From NCBI GenBank assembly GCA_029862045.1, contig JAOTYE010000026.1, positions 1 through 47,305 of the forward strand: a stretch of DNA of 47,305 nt, given 5' to 3'. Source of the stretch: Gammaproteobacteria bacterium. GTDB taxonomy: Bacteria > Pseudomonadota > Gammaproteobacteria > Steroidobacterales > Woeseiaceae. Positions 10,091-18,291 of the stretch are shown piece after piece (within the stretch, counting starts at the first letter, position 1; each line of letters starts with the position of its first letter). The position numbers and the translations under genes were made by a program. Under the pieces are notes generated by a model, which saw nothing but the letters and a program-made list of their open reading frames with translations, ran no database searches and was not told where the DNA came from.

Positions 10091-10109
10091 TTCGTTGTAT
10101 TCTCACAAA

Positions 10110-10433
10110 ATGCGCGAGAGGTTGCTCAAACTTCGTGAGGAACTCGAGGCCATCGCCGCGATGGGTGAGGAATCTGCTGCCGTTGTCGAGCTGGATCAGT
10201 CAAAGGTTGGCCGCTTGTCCCGCATGGATGCCATGCAGGTGCAGGCCATGGCCGAAGCGTCCAGGCAGCGCCGCAAGGCGATGCTGCGCGACATCGAGGC
10301 GGCTCTGAAGCGTATCGATGACGGTGATTACGGCCTGTGCCGTGACTGTGAAGAAGCTATCAATCCGAAGCGGCTGGAGTTCGACCCAACGGCTTTGCGT
10401 TGCATCGACTGCGCAAGCAAGGCGGAACAATAG
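10110..10433 (+). CDS. TraR/DksA-family C4 zinc-finger protein
   Basis: A 107-aa protein with an N-terminal coiled-coil-like region (RERLLKLREELEAI...) and a C-terminal C4 zinc finger, CRDCEEAINPKRLE ... CIDC, preceded by DDGDYGLC. It is shorter than DksA itself (about 150 aa) and lacks DksA's long coiled coil with tip Asp residues, so it is more likely a DksA/TraR paralog that acts at the RNA polymerase secondary channel. The start could be ATG 10110 or TTG 10095; the latter has GGGGA eight bases upstream. It is divergent from the epoxide hydrolase. A palindromic intergenic sequence follows. Confidence 0.85.
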   Translation: MRERLLKLREELEAIAAMGEESAAVVELDQSKVGRLSRMDAMQVQAMAEASRQRRKAMLRDIEAALKRIDDGDYGLCRDCEEAINPKRLEFDPTALRCIDCASKAEQ

Positions 10434-10438
10434 TAAGC

Positions 10439-10481
10439 GGGGTCAGGCCTCGAAATTCCTCGAAAACTGGGGTCTGACCCC
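10439..10481. repeat. GGGGTCAG/CTGACCCC inverted repeat
   Basis: GGGGTCAG (10439-10446) and CTGACCCC (10474-10481) form an inverted repeat. The right half is itself a small palindrome (GGGGTCTGACCCC, 10469-10481). It resembles REP-type intergenic sequences. It lies just after the DksA-like gene and just before the T-box leader, and may also end the former transcript. Confidence 0.5.
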
Positions 10482-10496
10482 GATTTCTGCTAGTGT

Positions 10497-10770
10497 CTCG
10501 CCCAAGACGCTGAAGGGGAAGAGTAGGCGGGCGATGCAGGCCAAAGCGACCGGGAGATGGTGTGAGCCCCGGGGCCGGAATCCGCTGAAGATCACCCCGG
10601 AGTCGCTGTCCGAACGGTAACAAGTAGGCGCAGCCGGCTGGCCCCCGATACGGGCGACGGGTCACAGGACCTTTGAGGCGACGGTTGCGAGACTGTTGCG
10701 AAACCGGGTGGTACCGCGAAATTCGAAAGTCGCCCCGGACGCAAGTGATGCGTCCGGGGCGATTTTGTTT
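10497..10770 (+). ncRNA. T-box riboswitch (tRNA-Ile sensing) upstream of ileS
   Basis: A T-box leader that measures charging of tRNA-Ile. Stem I carries the GATGGTGTGAGCC-type distal motif (10554-10567). The specifier loop is GAAG-ATC-A with the Ile codon ATC at 10591-10593, followed by the conserved CCCCGGAG. The antiterminator core is the diagnostic CGGGTGGTACCGCG at 10705-10718. Its TGGT (10709-10712) matches an NCCA end with discriminator A, as in tRNA-Ile. A 14-bp terminator stem (10730-10743 with 10749-10762, loop AGTGA) and TTTTGTTT (10763-10770) give transcriptional attenuation. Uncharged tRNA-Ile should stabilise the antiterminator and turn ileS on. The 5' end at about 10497 is an estimate; no promoter could be fixed. 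Confidence 0.93.
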
Positions 10771-10782
10771 GGAGAAGTGATT

Positions 10783-13700
10783 TTGGCATCTAAGAAAGCC
10801 TTGTTTAATGAAGTTCAGGGCCGTTACGATGGACCGGCGCTCGAGAAGGATATGCTGGAGTTCTGGCGTGAACACGAGACGTTCGAGAAAACTCTCGCGC
10901 AGTCAGAGGGGCGTCCGCGGTTCAGCTTTAACGAAGGGCCACCGACCGCAAACGGCAAGCCCGGTATTCATCACGTGCTGGCGCGTGCGTTCAAAGATAT
11001 CTTTCCGCGGTACAAGACGATGCGTGGCTTTTACGCGCCGCGCAAAGCCGGCTGGGATACTCACGGTCTGCCGGTTGAACACGAAATCGAGAAAGAACTC
11101 GGTATCTTCGACAAGAAAGAGATCGAGGAAAAGGTGGGTATCGCGGAGTTCACCAAGCGCTGTCGCGAGTCGGTCATGCGTTACATCGGTGACTGGGAGA
11201 AGATGACTGAGCGTATGGGTTTCTGGGTGCATCTCGACGAAGCCTATTACACGCTCGACAACAGTTATATCGAATCAGTCTGGAACCTGCTCAAGAACAT
11301 CTGGGACAAGGACCTGATCTATCGCGGCTACAAGGTCGTGCCCTACGATCCGCGTATTGGCGCGACACTGTCCTCGCACGAGCTCGCGCTCGGCTACAAG
11401 GAAGTCGAGGACCCCTCGATCACCGTGCGCTTCAAGATCGAAGGCGAGGACGACACATCGTTCCTCGTGTGGACCACTACGCCCTGGACGTTGCCGTCAA
11501 ACCTCGCGCTCGCGGTTGGTGAAGATATTGACTACAGCTACTGCAAGGTCGACGGCGAAACGCTGATCATGGCCGAAGCGCTGCGCGAGGCCGTCATGCG
11601 CGACCTCGAACACGCGGTGACGAAAACCGTCAAAGGCAGTGAGCTGGTTGGCACGCGTTACGAGCGCCTGTTCGATTACCTCGATGTCGACTCCGAGGCC
11701 GCCTTCCAGGTCTATACAGCCGACTTCGTGAGCACCGAGGACGGTACCGGCATCGTGCATACAGCGCCGGCTTACGGTGTGGACGATCTTGCGTTCGGAC
11801 AAGAACACGGACTGCCGGTGCTGCATGGCGTTGGCCTCGACGGCCTCTTCATCGACGCGGTCGAGCCCGTAGCCGGCATGTTCTTCAAGGACGCTGACAA
11901 GCCTCTGATTCGCATTCTCAAGGATCGCGGCATCATGTTCCGGTCGGAACGCTGTACGCATAACTATCCGTTCGGTTGGCGAACGCACGACCCGATTATC
12001 TACTACGCGAAAAATGCCTGGTATATCCGCACGTCCAATTTTCGTGAGCGTATGACTGAGCTCAATAAGACGATCAAGTGGGTACCGGAGCACATTCGTG
12101 ACGGCCGCTTCGGCAAGTGGCTGGAAAACAATGTCGATTGGGCGCTGTCGCGCGAACGATTTTGGGGTACTCCACTGCCGGTATGGAGCGACGGACAGGG
12201 TGCTTATGAATGCGTCGGTTCAGTGGCCGAGCTGGAAGAGCTGACAGGAAGGTCGTTATCCGATCTTGATCTGCATCGGCCGGCGATCGATGAGATTACT
12301 TTCGAGAAAGACGGCAAGACCTGGCAACGCGTGCCCGAGGTGATCGACTGCTGGTTCGATTCGGGATCCATGTCATATGCGCAGTGGCATTACCCGTTCG
12401 CGAATGCGGAAGTGTTCGAGAAACACTTCCCGGCCGATTTCATCTGCGAGGCGATTGATCAGACGCGTGGCTGGTTCTACTCGCTGCATGCCATTGCGAC
12501 GCTTGTGTCGGACAGTGTGGCGTACAAGAATTGCATCTGCCTGAACCTGATCGTCGACAAAGACGGCAAGAAAATGTCGAAGTCGCTTGGCAACATCGTC
12601 GATCCGTATGAAGTCTTCGATACCGTCGGCGCCGACGCATTGCGCTGGTATTTTCTCGCGCGCTTGTCGCCCGACATGCCGAAGCGCATCTCGGTCGACA
12701 TCGTAGCGGATGTCGCGAGTTCATTTATTAACACGTTTTGGAATACGTACAGCTTCTTCGTGTTGTACGCGCGCCTTGATGATGTCGATCTGACGCAGAA
12801 CATTGCGGTAGCAGATCGGCCCGAAATCGATCGCTGGGCGCTGGCGCTGACACACAAAACGATCGCAACCGTGACGGCTGCGCTCGATGATTACGATGCC
12901 AAAACAGCAGGCGAGGCGATTGAATCTTTCGTCGATCAGCTCAGTAACTGGTACGTGCGACGCAATCGCCGTCGTTTCTGGAAATCGACCGATCCGGAGG
13001 ACAAGCGCGCCGCCTATCTGACCCTGTACGAATGCCTCAATGCCGCGCACAGACTCATGGCGCCGTTCCTGCCGTTCCTCTCGGAGCACGTCTATCAGAA
13101 TCTCGTTTGTCGCGTCGATGCTGACGCGCCAGAGAGCGTGCACATGACTGAATGGCCGCAGGCGGATCCGTCGTGGCAAAACGATGCGCTCCTGTTCGAT
13201 ATCGACGTCGTGCAGAAAGTCGTTGGGCTCGCGCGGGCGGCTCGTGGCCAGTCCGGTGTCCGTACACGACAACCGCTGTCGCGATTGCTGGTTCGTGCCC
13301 CCGATGACCAGGCGGCGAAGGCGCTCGAAGACCATCAGGACCAGGTACTCGAAGAGCTCAACGTCAAAGCGATCGAATTCATTGCCCGCGACGCGGGTCT
13401 CGTGAGCTATCGCATCAAGCCCAATCTGCCGCGCATCGGCAAGCAATTCGGCAAGCAAATTCCCGAGATTCGAAAGGCCCTCGAGGAAGCGGACGGCGGC
13501 GCGATCGCTGGCGCGGCAGCGCGCGGAGAGTCGTTCGTGATCGAGGTCCCAAGCGGCAAGCTCGAGTTCGAAGGTGACGATGTTCTAATCGAAACCAGCT
13601 CGGCCGAGGGCTACGCGTGTGCTGAGGACGCCGGCTTTCTGACCGCGCTCGATACGACGCTCAACGATGCGCTGATCGATGAAGGCACGGCGCGCGAGAT

Positions 13701-13932
13701 CGTGCGATCTGTCCAGGATGCCCGCAAACAGGCCGGGCTTGAGGTGTCAGACCGGATTCAGCTCGGCATTACGGGCTCTGCGGCCGTCGAAAAGGCCCTT
13801 GCGACCCATCGTGACTACGTCATGGCTGAGACGCTGGCGACTGATTGGGCGGTTGGCCAGCCCGATCCGCTGTTTTCGATCGAGCGAGAGCTCGGAGATG
13901 AATATTGGACGATCGAGATTTGCAGGAAGTAG
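10783..13932 (+). CDS. ileS: Isoleucyl-tRNA synthetase, IleS2 type with GIHH signature
   Basis: A 1049-aa class Ia synthetase that charges tRNA-Ile. The start is the TTG at 10783, eight bases after GGAG (10771-10774); a GTG at 10777 is too close to it. The length and the lack of a C-terminal zinc finger match the IleS2 (eukaryote/actinobacteria-like) class, not the about 940-aa IleS1 usual in gammaproteobacteria. The HIGH motif is replaced by GIHH (residues 61-64, in GPPTANGKPGIHHV). KMSKS is intact at 597-601. The CP1 editing domain has WTTTPWTLPSN near residue 230 and AYGVDDLAFG. The IleS2 class is known for mupirocin resistance, and the GXHH swap has been reported to raise it much further. 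Expression is controlled by the preceding T-box. Confidence 0.95.
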   Translation: MASKKALFNEVQGRYDGPALEKDMLEFWREHETFEKTLAQSEGRPRFSFNEGPPTANGKPGIHHVLARAFKDIFPRYKTMRGFYAPRKAGWDTHGLPVEHEIEKELGIFDKKEIEEKVGIAEFTKRCRESVMRYIGDWEKMTERMGFWVHLDEAYYTLDNSYIESVWNLLKNIWDKDLIYRGYKVVPYDPRIGATLSSHELALGYKEVEDPSITVRFKIEGEDDTSFLVWTTTPWTLPSNLALAVGEDIDYSYCKVDGETLIMAEALREAVMRDLEHAVTKTVKGSELVGTRYERLFDYLDVDSEAAFQVYTADFVSTEDGTGIVHTAPAYGVDDLAFGQEHGLPVLHGVGLDGLFIDAVEPVAGMFFKDADKPLIRILKDRGIMFRSERCTHNYPFGWRTHDPIIYYAKNAWYIRTSNFRERMTELNKTIKWVPEHIRDGRFGKWLENNVDWALSRERFWGTPLPVWSDGQGAYECVGSVAELEELTGRSLSDLDLHRPAIDEITFEKDGKTWQRVPEVIDCWFDSGSMSYAQWHYPFANAEVFEKHFPADFICEAIDQTRGWFYSLHAIATLVSDSVAYKNCICLNLIVDKDGKKMSKSLGNIVDPYEVFDTVGADALRWYFLARLSPDMPKRISVDIVADVASSFINTFWNTYSFFVLYARLDDVDLTQNIAVADRPEIDRWALALTHKTIATVTAALDDYDAKTAGEAIESFVDQLSNWYVRRNRRRFWKSTDPEDKRAAYLTLYECLNAAHRLMAPFLPFLSEHVYQNLVCRVDADAPESVHMTEWPQADPSWQNDALLFDIDVVQKVVGLARAARGQSGVRTRQPLSRLLVRAPDDQAAKALEDHQDQVLEELNVKAIEFIARDAGLVSYRIKPNLPRIGKQFGKQIPEIRKALEEADGGAIAGAAARGESFVIEVPSGKLEFEGDDVLIETSSAEGYACAEDAGFLTALDTTLNDALIDEGTAREIVRSVQDARKQAGLEVSDRIQLGITGSAAVEKALATHRDYVMAETLATDWAVGQPDPLFSIERELGDEYWTIEICRK

Positions 13933-13946
13933 GTAAGTGCCCCCAC

Positions 13947-13976
13947 TTGCGCGCGACTTCGGATCTCTGTTATAAA
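13947..13976 (+). promoter_or_regulatory. Possible sigma-70 promoter for the gene at 14127
   Basis: TTGCGC (13947-13952), 18 bases, TATAAA (13971-13976). This would give a roughly 140-nt leader. The leader contains a GCCGCT/AGCGGC hairpin (14074-14079 with 14093-14098) and an isolated AGGAGG not followed by a usable ORF. Confidence 0.35.
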
Positions 13977-14126
13977 AACCCTACGCAGGTATATGAAAGA
14001 TAGAGAGTAAGAAAGGACTCGCCGGCTGAGAGGACCGGAACTGCAGGAGGTAGTTGCTCTAAAGCGTAATGAAGCCGCTCCGCAAGGAAAAAAGCGGCCT
14101 AACAATAATTAAACGCTGGAGTGGAA

Positions 14127-14498
14127 ATGTCGTACCACGCAGACCGCTTTTACGCCGCCGTCGCGGTGCTGGCCGGTCATGGCCATATAAAACAGAGACT
14201 TATCAAAGCCTACGAGGAAAATCTCGTGGCAATCAGCGAAGACGAATTGCCCATTTCGGTCAAACAGACGTTTTCGGACCTCAAACATCAGATGCATCGA
14301 GTGACGCCTCTCAATGGCGAGGGGCCCATTTGCGCTTCCGTGCGCAAGATGTCTGTCGAGGAAGCCGCCGAATGCGCCGCGTTGGTCGTTGCGCTGCATG
14401 GCGAAGTCTCACGCCTGGGTGACGGTGGTCAGGCTGTCTTGCCGCTCGACGGCAAGGAACGCAGAGGCGTGCCGCCGTTCCTCATCAAGTCGAATTAG
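14127..14498 (+). CDS. Conserved-looking hypothetical protein, 123 aa
   Basis: A soluble 123-aa protein, mostly helical in composition (MSYHADRFYAAVAVLAGHGH, ..., SVEEAAECAALVVALHGEVS). I do not recognise a family. It has no signal peptide, membrane helix or Cys-metal motif. The ATG at 14127 follows TGGAG by five bases; a GTG at 14121 is inside that site. It stands alone between ileS and a convergent gene and has its own putative promoter and long leader. The His-rich N-terminus (HADR, GHGH) is the only notable sequence feature. Confidence 0.75.
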   Translation: MSYHADRFYAAVAVLAGHGHIKQRLIKAYEENLVAISEDELPISVKQTFSDLKHQMHRVTPLNGEGPICASVRKMSVEEAAECAALVVALHGEVSRLGDGGQAVLPLDGKERRGVPPFLIKSN

Positions 14499-14518
14499 GT
14501 GGACCCGAGGCCGGACCG

Positions 14519-15529
14519 TTACAGTTTTATCGGATAGTACACGTAGGTGAGCAGCTCGCTCTCCGGCACCTTCGTCGGGTCGCTGACGTAGGATTCCCAG
14601 GCATCTCCGGCCCGTTCAACCCCAAGTGCTGCAAGATAGGCGGCGATCTTTCGATGCGTCTCGCCGAGCGTCCGGTAGGAGCCGATGTGTCGCACGCGAA
14701 TGACATTTCCCGCATAAGTCTGACCGATCCGCACGGATGCACCGTCGCGCGGTGTTGATTCACTAACCCCGCGGACCGGGATCGCAGCATCGAAAAGCAG
14801 CTCTGAACCGCTGAATACGCGTGTGATGGAAATCGGTGCACCGGCTTCGGCCAGGCCATGTTGGTCAATGAAACTCAGAATCTCATAATACGCATGCCCC
14901 ATCGCGTCGGAAATCGCCGCCGGTTCCGGAACGGAGCTTGTCGGCAGGTACGCGATCTCGGTAGCCTCGACGACGATCTGCTCGATCTCGACATCGCCGA
15001 AGTCTGCGCCGGGCAGTGTCTCGGCAAGATCTTTCAGGCTCGCCAGGCCTTCCTCATAGTCTCGCTTGACGACGCCGGTCAGCAGCAGTGCGAAATACCG
15101 CCCAACGATGTTGTATCCAAAGTCGGTCTCGAAACTCCACGTGACTGTCGTCGTGCCGTTGTCCCCGGAGAGATCGAACCACGACCTCGCGGCACCGGAA
15201 TTGTCGGGATTGACGGATGTTTCCAGGTATTCGTGCGGACGACTTTGGGTAATGATCTGAGCTCCCGCACCAATAATTGCCCCATCCCAGGTCATCGTTG
15301 CACCAACACCTCGTGCGGGACCCGAATACACGATGCGGGCATTCGGATCGGTTTCGATCATTGGCGACCACAAACGGTAGCGGCGAAAATCGTTGATGAG
15401 AGCGAACACGGTGGCGGGATGCGCATCAATTCGAGTCTCTGCAGTAACCCGGGCATAGCGGGGCAGCGCCAGTCCGACGATGATCAGCAATGCAATGAAT
15501 GCACCAATACCGTAAAAGAATTTTTGCAC
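14519..15529 (-). CDS. Membrane-anchored SRPBCC (polyketide cyclase-like) protein with GyrI-like C-terminal domain
   Basis: A 336-aa protein with one N-terminal membrane helix (MQKFFYGIGAFIALLIIVGL). A SRPBCC/START-like ligand-binding domain follows at about residues 30-170 (TRIDAHPATVFALINDFRRY, FDLSGDNGTTTVTWSF). A GyrI-like effector-binding domain lies at about 185-336 (VVEATEIAYLPTSSVPEPAA, ...YAGNVIRVRHIGSYRTLGET). Both halves are small-molecule binding folds. This fusion is common in proteobacteria but has no defined role. The anchor suggests a periplasmic or membrane-facing location. It is divergent from murI with 53 bases between starts. Confidence 0.8.
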   Translation of the reverse strand: MQKFFYGIGAFIALLIIVGLALPRYARVTAETRIDAHPATVFALINDFRRYRLWSPMIETDPNARIVYSGPARGVGATMTWDGAIIGAGAQIITQSRPHEYLETSVNPDNSGAARSWFDLSGDNGTTTVTWSFETDFGYNIVGRYFALLLTGVVKRDYEEGLASLKDLAETLPGADFGDVEIEQIVVEATEIAYLPTSSVPEPAAISDAMGHAYYEILSFIDQHGLAEAGAPISITRVFSGSELLFDAAIPVRGVSESTPRDGASVRIGQTYAGNVIRVRHIGSYRTLGETHRKIAAYLAALGVERAGDAWESYVSDPTKVPESELLTYVYYPIKL

Positions 15530-15582
15530 GACCTTACCATTGGCATTAGAGGTGGCGGATTATTCCACAGTACAATGCCCGG

Positions 15583-16410
15583 ATGAACGCATCCGATACA
15601 AAAGCCCTGTCAATCGGCGTTTTCGACTCCGGCGTGGGCGGACTAACCGTACTGAAGGCGCTACGCGAAGCAATGCCCCACGAGAACCTCGTGTATCTCG
15701 GTGACACGGCGCGATTGCCATATGGCACCAAAAGTCCTGTGTCGATTTCCCGCTATGCGTGTCAAGCAACGGCGCAATTGCAGCAAAGCAACATTAAGCT
15801 GCTGGTTGTAGCGTGCAACACGGCGTCGGCCGTGGCGCTCGACGCCCTGCGCCAACAGATGCATCCTTTGCCGGTTATCGGCGTGGTTGAGCCTGGTGCG
15901 ACGGCGGCCGTCGCTGCGCGGCCTGGCGGCAAGCATCTGGTATTGGCGACCGAAGCGACGGTGCGCCTGGGCGCGTATCGCAAGGCGATACTCGACAAAG
16001 ATCCGCAGGCCGAGATCGATGAACTGGCCTGTGAGCTGCTAGTGGCACTTGCCGAGGAGGGGTGGAACGACGGTGCGATCGCGGAGTCCATCGTGCGGCG
16101 CTATCTCGTTGAACTCGACGCAGCGTCACGTCATCCCGACAGCGTTATTCTCGGCTGCACCCATTTTCCACTGTTGCGCAACACCTTCGCCACCGTATTC
16201 GATGACGGTGTGTCAATCGTCGACTCGGCGAGCACCACCGCGACCGCGGCACGTAGCTTGCTAACCGACTTTTCGTTGACCAACGAGCAAAACGCCGCCG
16301 GCACGCTTCGATTGCTGGCAACGGATGGGGTCACGCGCTTCGCTCGCGTCGGTGGACAATTCCTCGGCCATGACCTCTCAGCTGAAGACGTGACGCTTGT
16401 AGATTTGTAA
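15583..16410 (+). CDS. murI: Glutamate racemase
   Basis: A 275-aa cofactor-independent racemase that makes D-glutamate for peptidoglycan. The family opening is IGVFDSGVGGLTVLKAL. The two catalytic cysteines are Cys78 (VACNTASA) and Cys192 (LGCTHFPLL), and the conserved GDTARLPYG lies between. The length is normal. The gene is followed with no gap by a structured intergenic repeat (16411-16556) that may end the transcript. Confidence 0.96.
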   Translation: MNASDTKALSIGVFDSGVGGLTVLKALREAMPHENLVYLGDTARLPYGTKSPVSISRYACQATAQLQQSNIKLLVVACNTASAVALDALRQQMHPLPVIGVVEPGATAAVAARPGGKHLVLATEATVRLGAYRKAILDKDPQAEIDELACELLVALAEEGWNDGAIAESIVRRYLVELDAASRHPDSVILGCTHFPLLRNTFATVFDDGVSIVDSASTTATAARSLLTDFSLTNEQNAAGTLRLLATDGVTRFARVGGQFLGHDLSAEDVTLVDL

Positions 16411-16556
16411 GGCCGCGGCCGCGATGCCTCTCATCTTCATGGCTCGGTCCGATAGCCCACTAACGATCGGACTGAGACTCTGCACCTTGTTGAGTACGCT
16501 GCGCTTTACTTCCGATGACTACGTGCCCTAGGGGTAGAGGCATCCCGTCCGTGGCC
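16411..16556 (-). repeat. Intergenic palindromic repeat, copy D (reverse orientation, two inserts)
   Basis: The reverse-oriented copy of the element also found at 26077, 33578 and 36924. Outer arms 16411-16430 and 16537-16556 pair at 17 of 20 positions, plus one G:U. The inner TCATC/GATGA pair and the loop edges TTCATGGCTCG and CTGCGCTTTACTTCC are conserved. It carries an 18-nt insert in one arm (16519-16536). It also carries a loop insert of about 50 nt containing its own hairpin, GTCCGAT/ATCGGAC (16447-16472). It begins at the base after the murI stop and is followed by TTTT. Confidence 0.82.
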
Positions 16557-16598
16557 TTTTAGTGCGATAATCGCCTTCTTTTTGTCGGGGGACTGCCG

Positions 16599-18260
16599 GT
16601 GATTCCTGGGATTTTTGTGCGGATAGCGAGTGTCTGTCTGGTTACGGTAATTATTGCCTCGTGTGGTGCCGAAACGCCGTCCGAACCCGCCGTTGAGCCG
16701 CTCGTCACGGTCGCGCCGCGACCCGAGATCTATGCTGAGTTTTCGTTGACGGCCGATCTCCGTGACCTGAGCGATGCGCAACGCGAGATGATCGGTGTTC
16801 TTATCGAAGCGTCCGAGATCATGGACGGCCTGTTCTGGAGACAGGCCTACGGCGACGACTACGAAGCCTGGCTGGCGACGATCGGGAACGCCAGGGCGAG
16901 CCGCTTCGCAGATCTGAACTACGGGCCCTGGGACCGCCTCGATGATGAGAAACCGTTCATCGAAGGTGTCGGAGCGAAACCGCTGGGCGCGAATTTCTAT
17001 CCCGAGGACATGACCAAAGAGGAGTTCGATGCAGCGTACCTGCCTGGCAAGAACGGCCTCTATTCGCTGATCCGGCGCGCCGAGGACGGCAGTCTCAGGC
17101 TCATACCCTATCATGTGGCGTACGCTGACGAGCTCAAGGCTGCCGCCGACCTGTTGCGCCAGGCCGCGGGCCTCGCGGCGAGTCAGGATTTTGCCAACTA
17201 CCTAAAATTGCGCGCTGCTGCGCTGATCAGCGATGACTTCCAGGTTAGTGATTTGTACTGGATGGACGTCAAGGACAACGAAATCGACGTCGTCATCGGT
17301 CCAATCGAAACCTATGAAGATCGCTTGTTCGGTTACCGGGCAGCCTACGAGGCGTACGTCCTGATCAAGGACCTGGACTGGAGCGCGCGCCTCGCGAGAT
17401 TTGCGACGTTTCTTCCCGAGTTGCAGGAAGGTCTGCCGGTCCCGGATGAGTACAAGCTGGAATCGCCGGGATCAGACTCGGATCTGAACGCGTACGACGT
17501 CGTTTACTACGCCGGCCACAGCAATGCCGGTTCCAAGACCATTGCCATCAATCTGCCAAACGACGAAGAAGTACAATTACAAAAGGGCACCCGTCGACTG
17601 CAGCTCAAGAATGCGATGCAGGCGAAGTTCGAAAAAATTCTTGAGCCCATTGCCGAGGTGCTGGTCGACGAGTCGCAACGCCAGCACATAACGTTCGACG
17701 CGTTCTTCGCCAATACGATGTTCCACGAAGTCGCACACGGCCTCGGTATCAAGAACACCATTACTGGCGAGGGAACGGTTCGTGAAGCACTCCTTGAACT
17801 CGCCTCGAGCATGGAAGAGGGCAAAGCCGATATTCTGGGGCTCTACATGATCACAGAGCTGTTCAACGCTGATGAGCTCGGTGACGTTGACCTGCGTGAC
17901 TACTACGTGACGTTCATGGCCGGCGTGTTCCGGTCGATTCGTTTCGGCGCCAGCAGTGCGCACGGTAAGGCAAACATGGTTCGATTCAATTTCTTTGTCG
18001 AACACGGCGCGTTTGTACGCGATTCCGAAACAGGCCGATATAGAGTCGATTTTGATCGCATGCAGGAAGCCATCACTGCGTTATCCCGGCAGTTGCTCAT
18101 GCTGCAAGGCGATGGCGACTACGAGGGTGCACTTAGGCTGACCAACACCAGGGGAGTCATTGGGGATCAGCTGCAGGCGGATCTGGATCGTCTGACACGT
18201 GCGAGTATTCCGGTCGATATCACATTCAAACAAGGCCTGACTGAGCTCGGACTCGAGTGA
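16599..18260 (+). CDS. Lipoprotein metallopeptidase-like protein, M49 (dipeptidyl peptidase III) type
   Basis: A 553-aa probable lipoprotein: the signal peptide ends in the lipobox IIASC (Cys22). The zinc site is read as HEVAH (376-380) plus EEGKAD (406-411), the spacing and second motif (EE-x-K/R-A-D/E) typical of family M49. Classical M49 has a hexapeptide HEXXGH, whereas here the motif is the pentapeptide HEXXH, a variant known in some bacterial members. NFYPEDMTKEEFD and the NLPND segment also match the family. The GTG start at 16599 has GGGGA seven bases upstream. It probably forms an operon with the DUF885 lipoprotein 31 bases downstream; both would act on peptides in the periplasm. Confidence 0.85.
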   Translation: MIPGIFVRIASVCLVTVIIASCGAETPSEPAVEPLVTVAPRPEIYAEFSLTADLRDLSDAQREMIGVLIEASEIMDGLFWRQAYGDDYEAWLATIGNARASRFADLNYGPWDRLDDEKPFIEGVGAKPLGANFYPEDMTKEEFDAAYLPGKNGLYSLIRRAEDGSLRLIPYHVAYADELKAAADLLRQAAGLAASQDFANYLKLRAAALISDDFQVSDLYWMDVKDNEIDVVIGPIETYEDRLFGYRAAYEAYVLIKDLDWSARLARFATFLPELQEGLPVPDEYKLESPGSDSDLNAYDVVYYAGHSNAGSKTIAINLPNDEEVQLQKGTRRLQLKNAMQAKFEKILEPIAEVLVDESQRQHITFDAFFANTMFHEVAHGLGIKNTITGEGTVREALLELASSMEEGKADILGLYMITELFNADELGDVDLRDYYVTFMAGVFRSIRFGASSAHGKANMVRFNFFVEHGAFVRDSETGRYRVDFDRMQEAITALSRQLLMLQGDGDYEGALRLTNTRGVIGDQLQADLDRLTRASIPVDITFKQGLTELGLE

Positions 18261-18291
18261 ACGCCGGGAACAAAAAGAAGAGGGAAAACCA

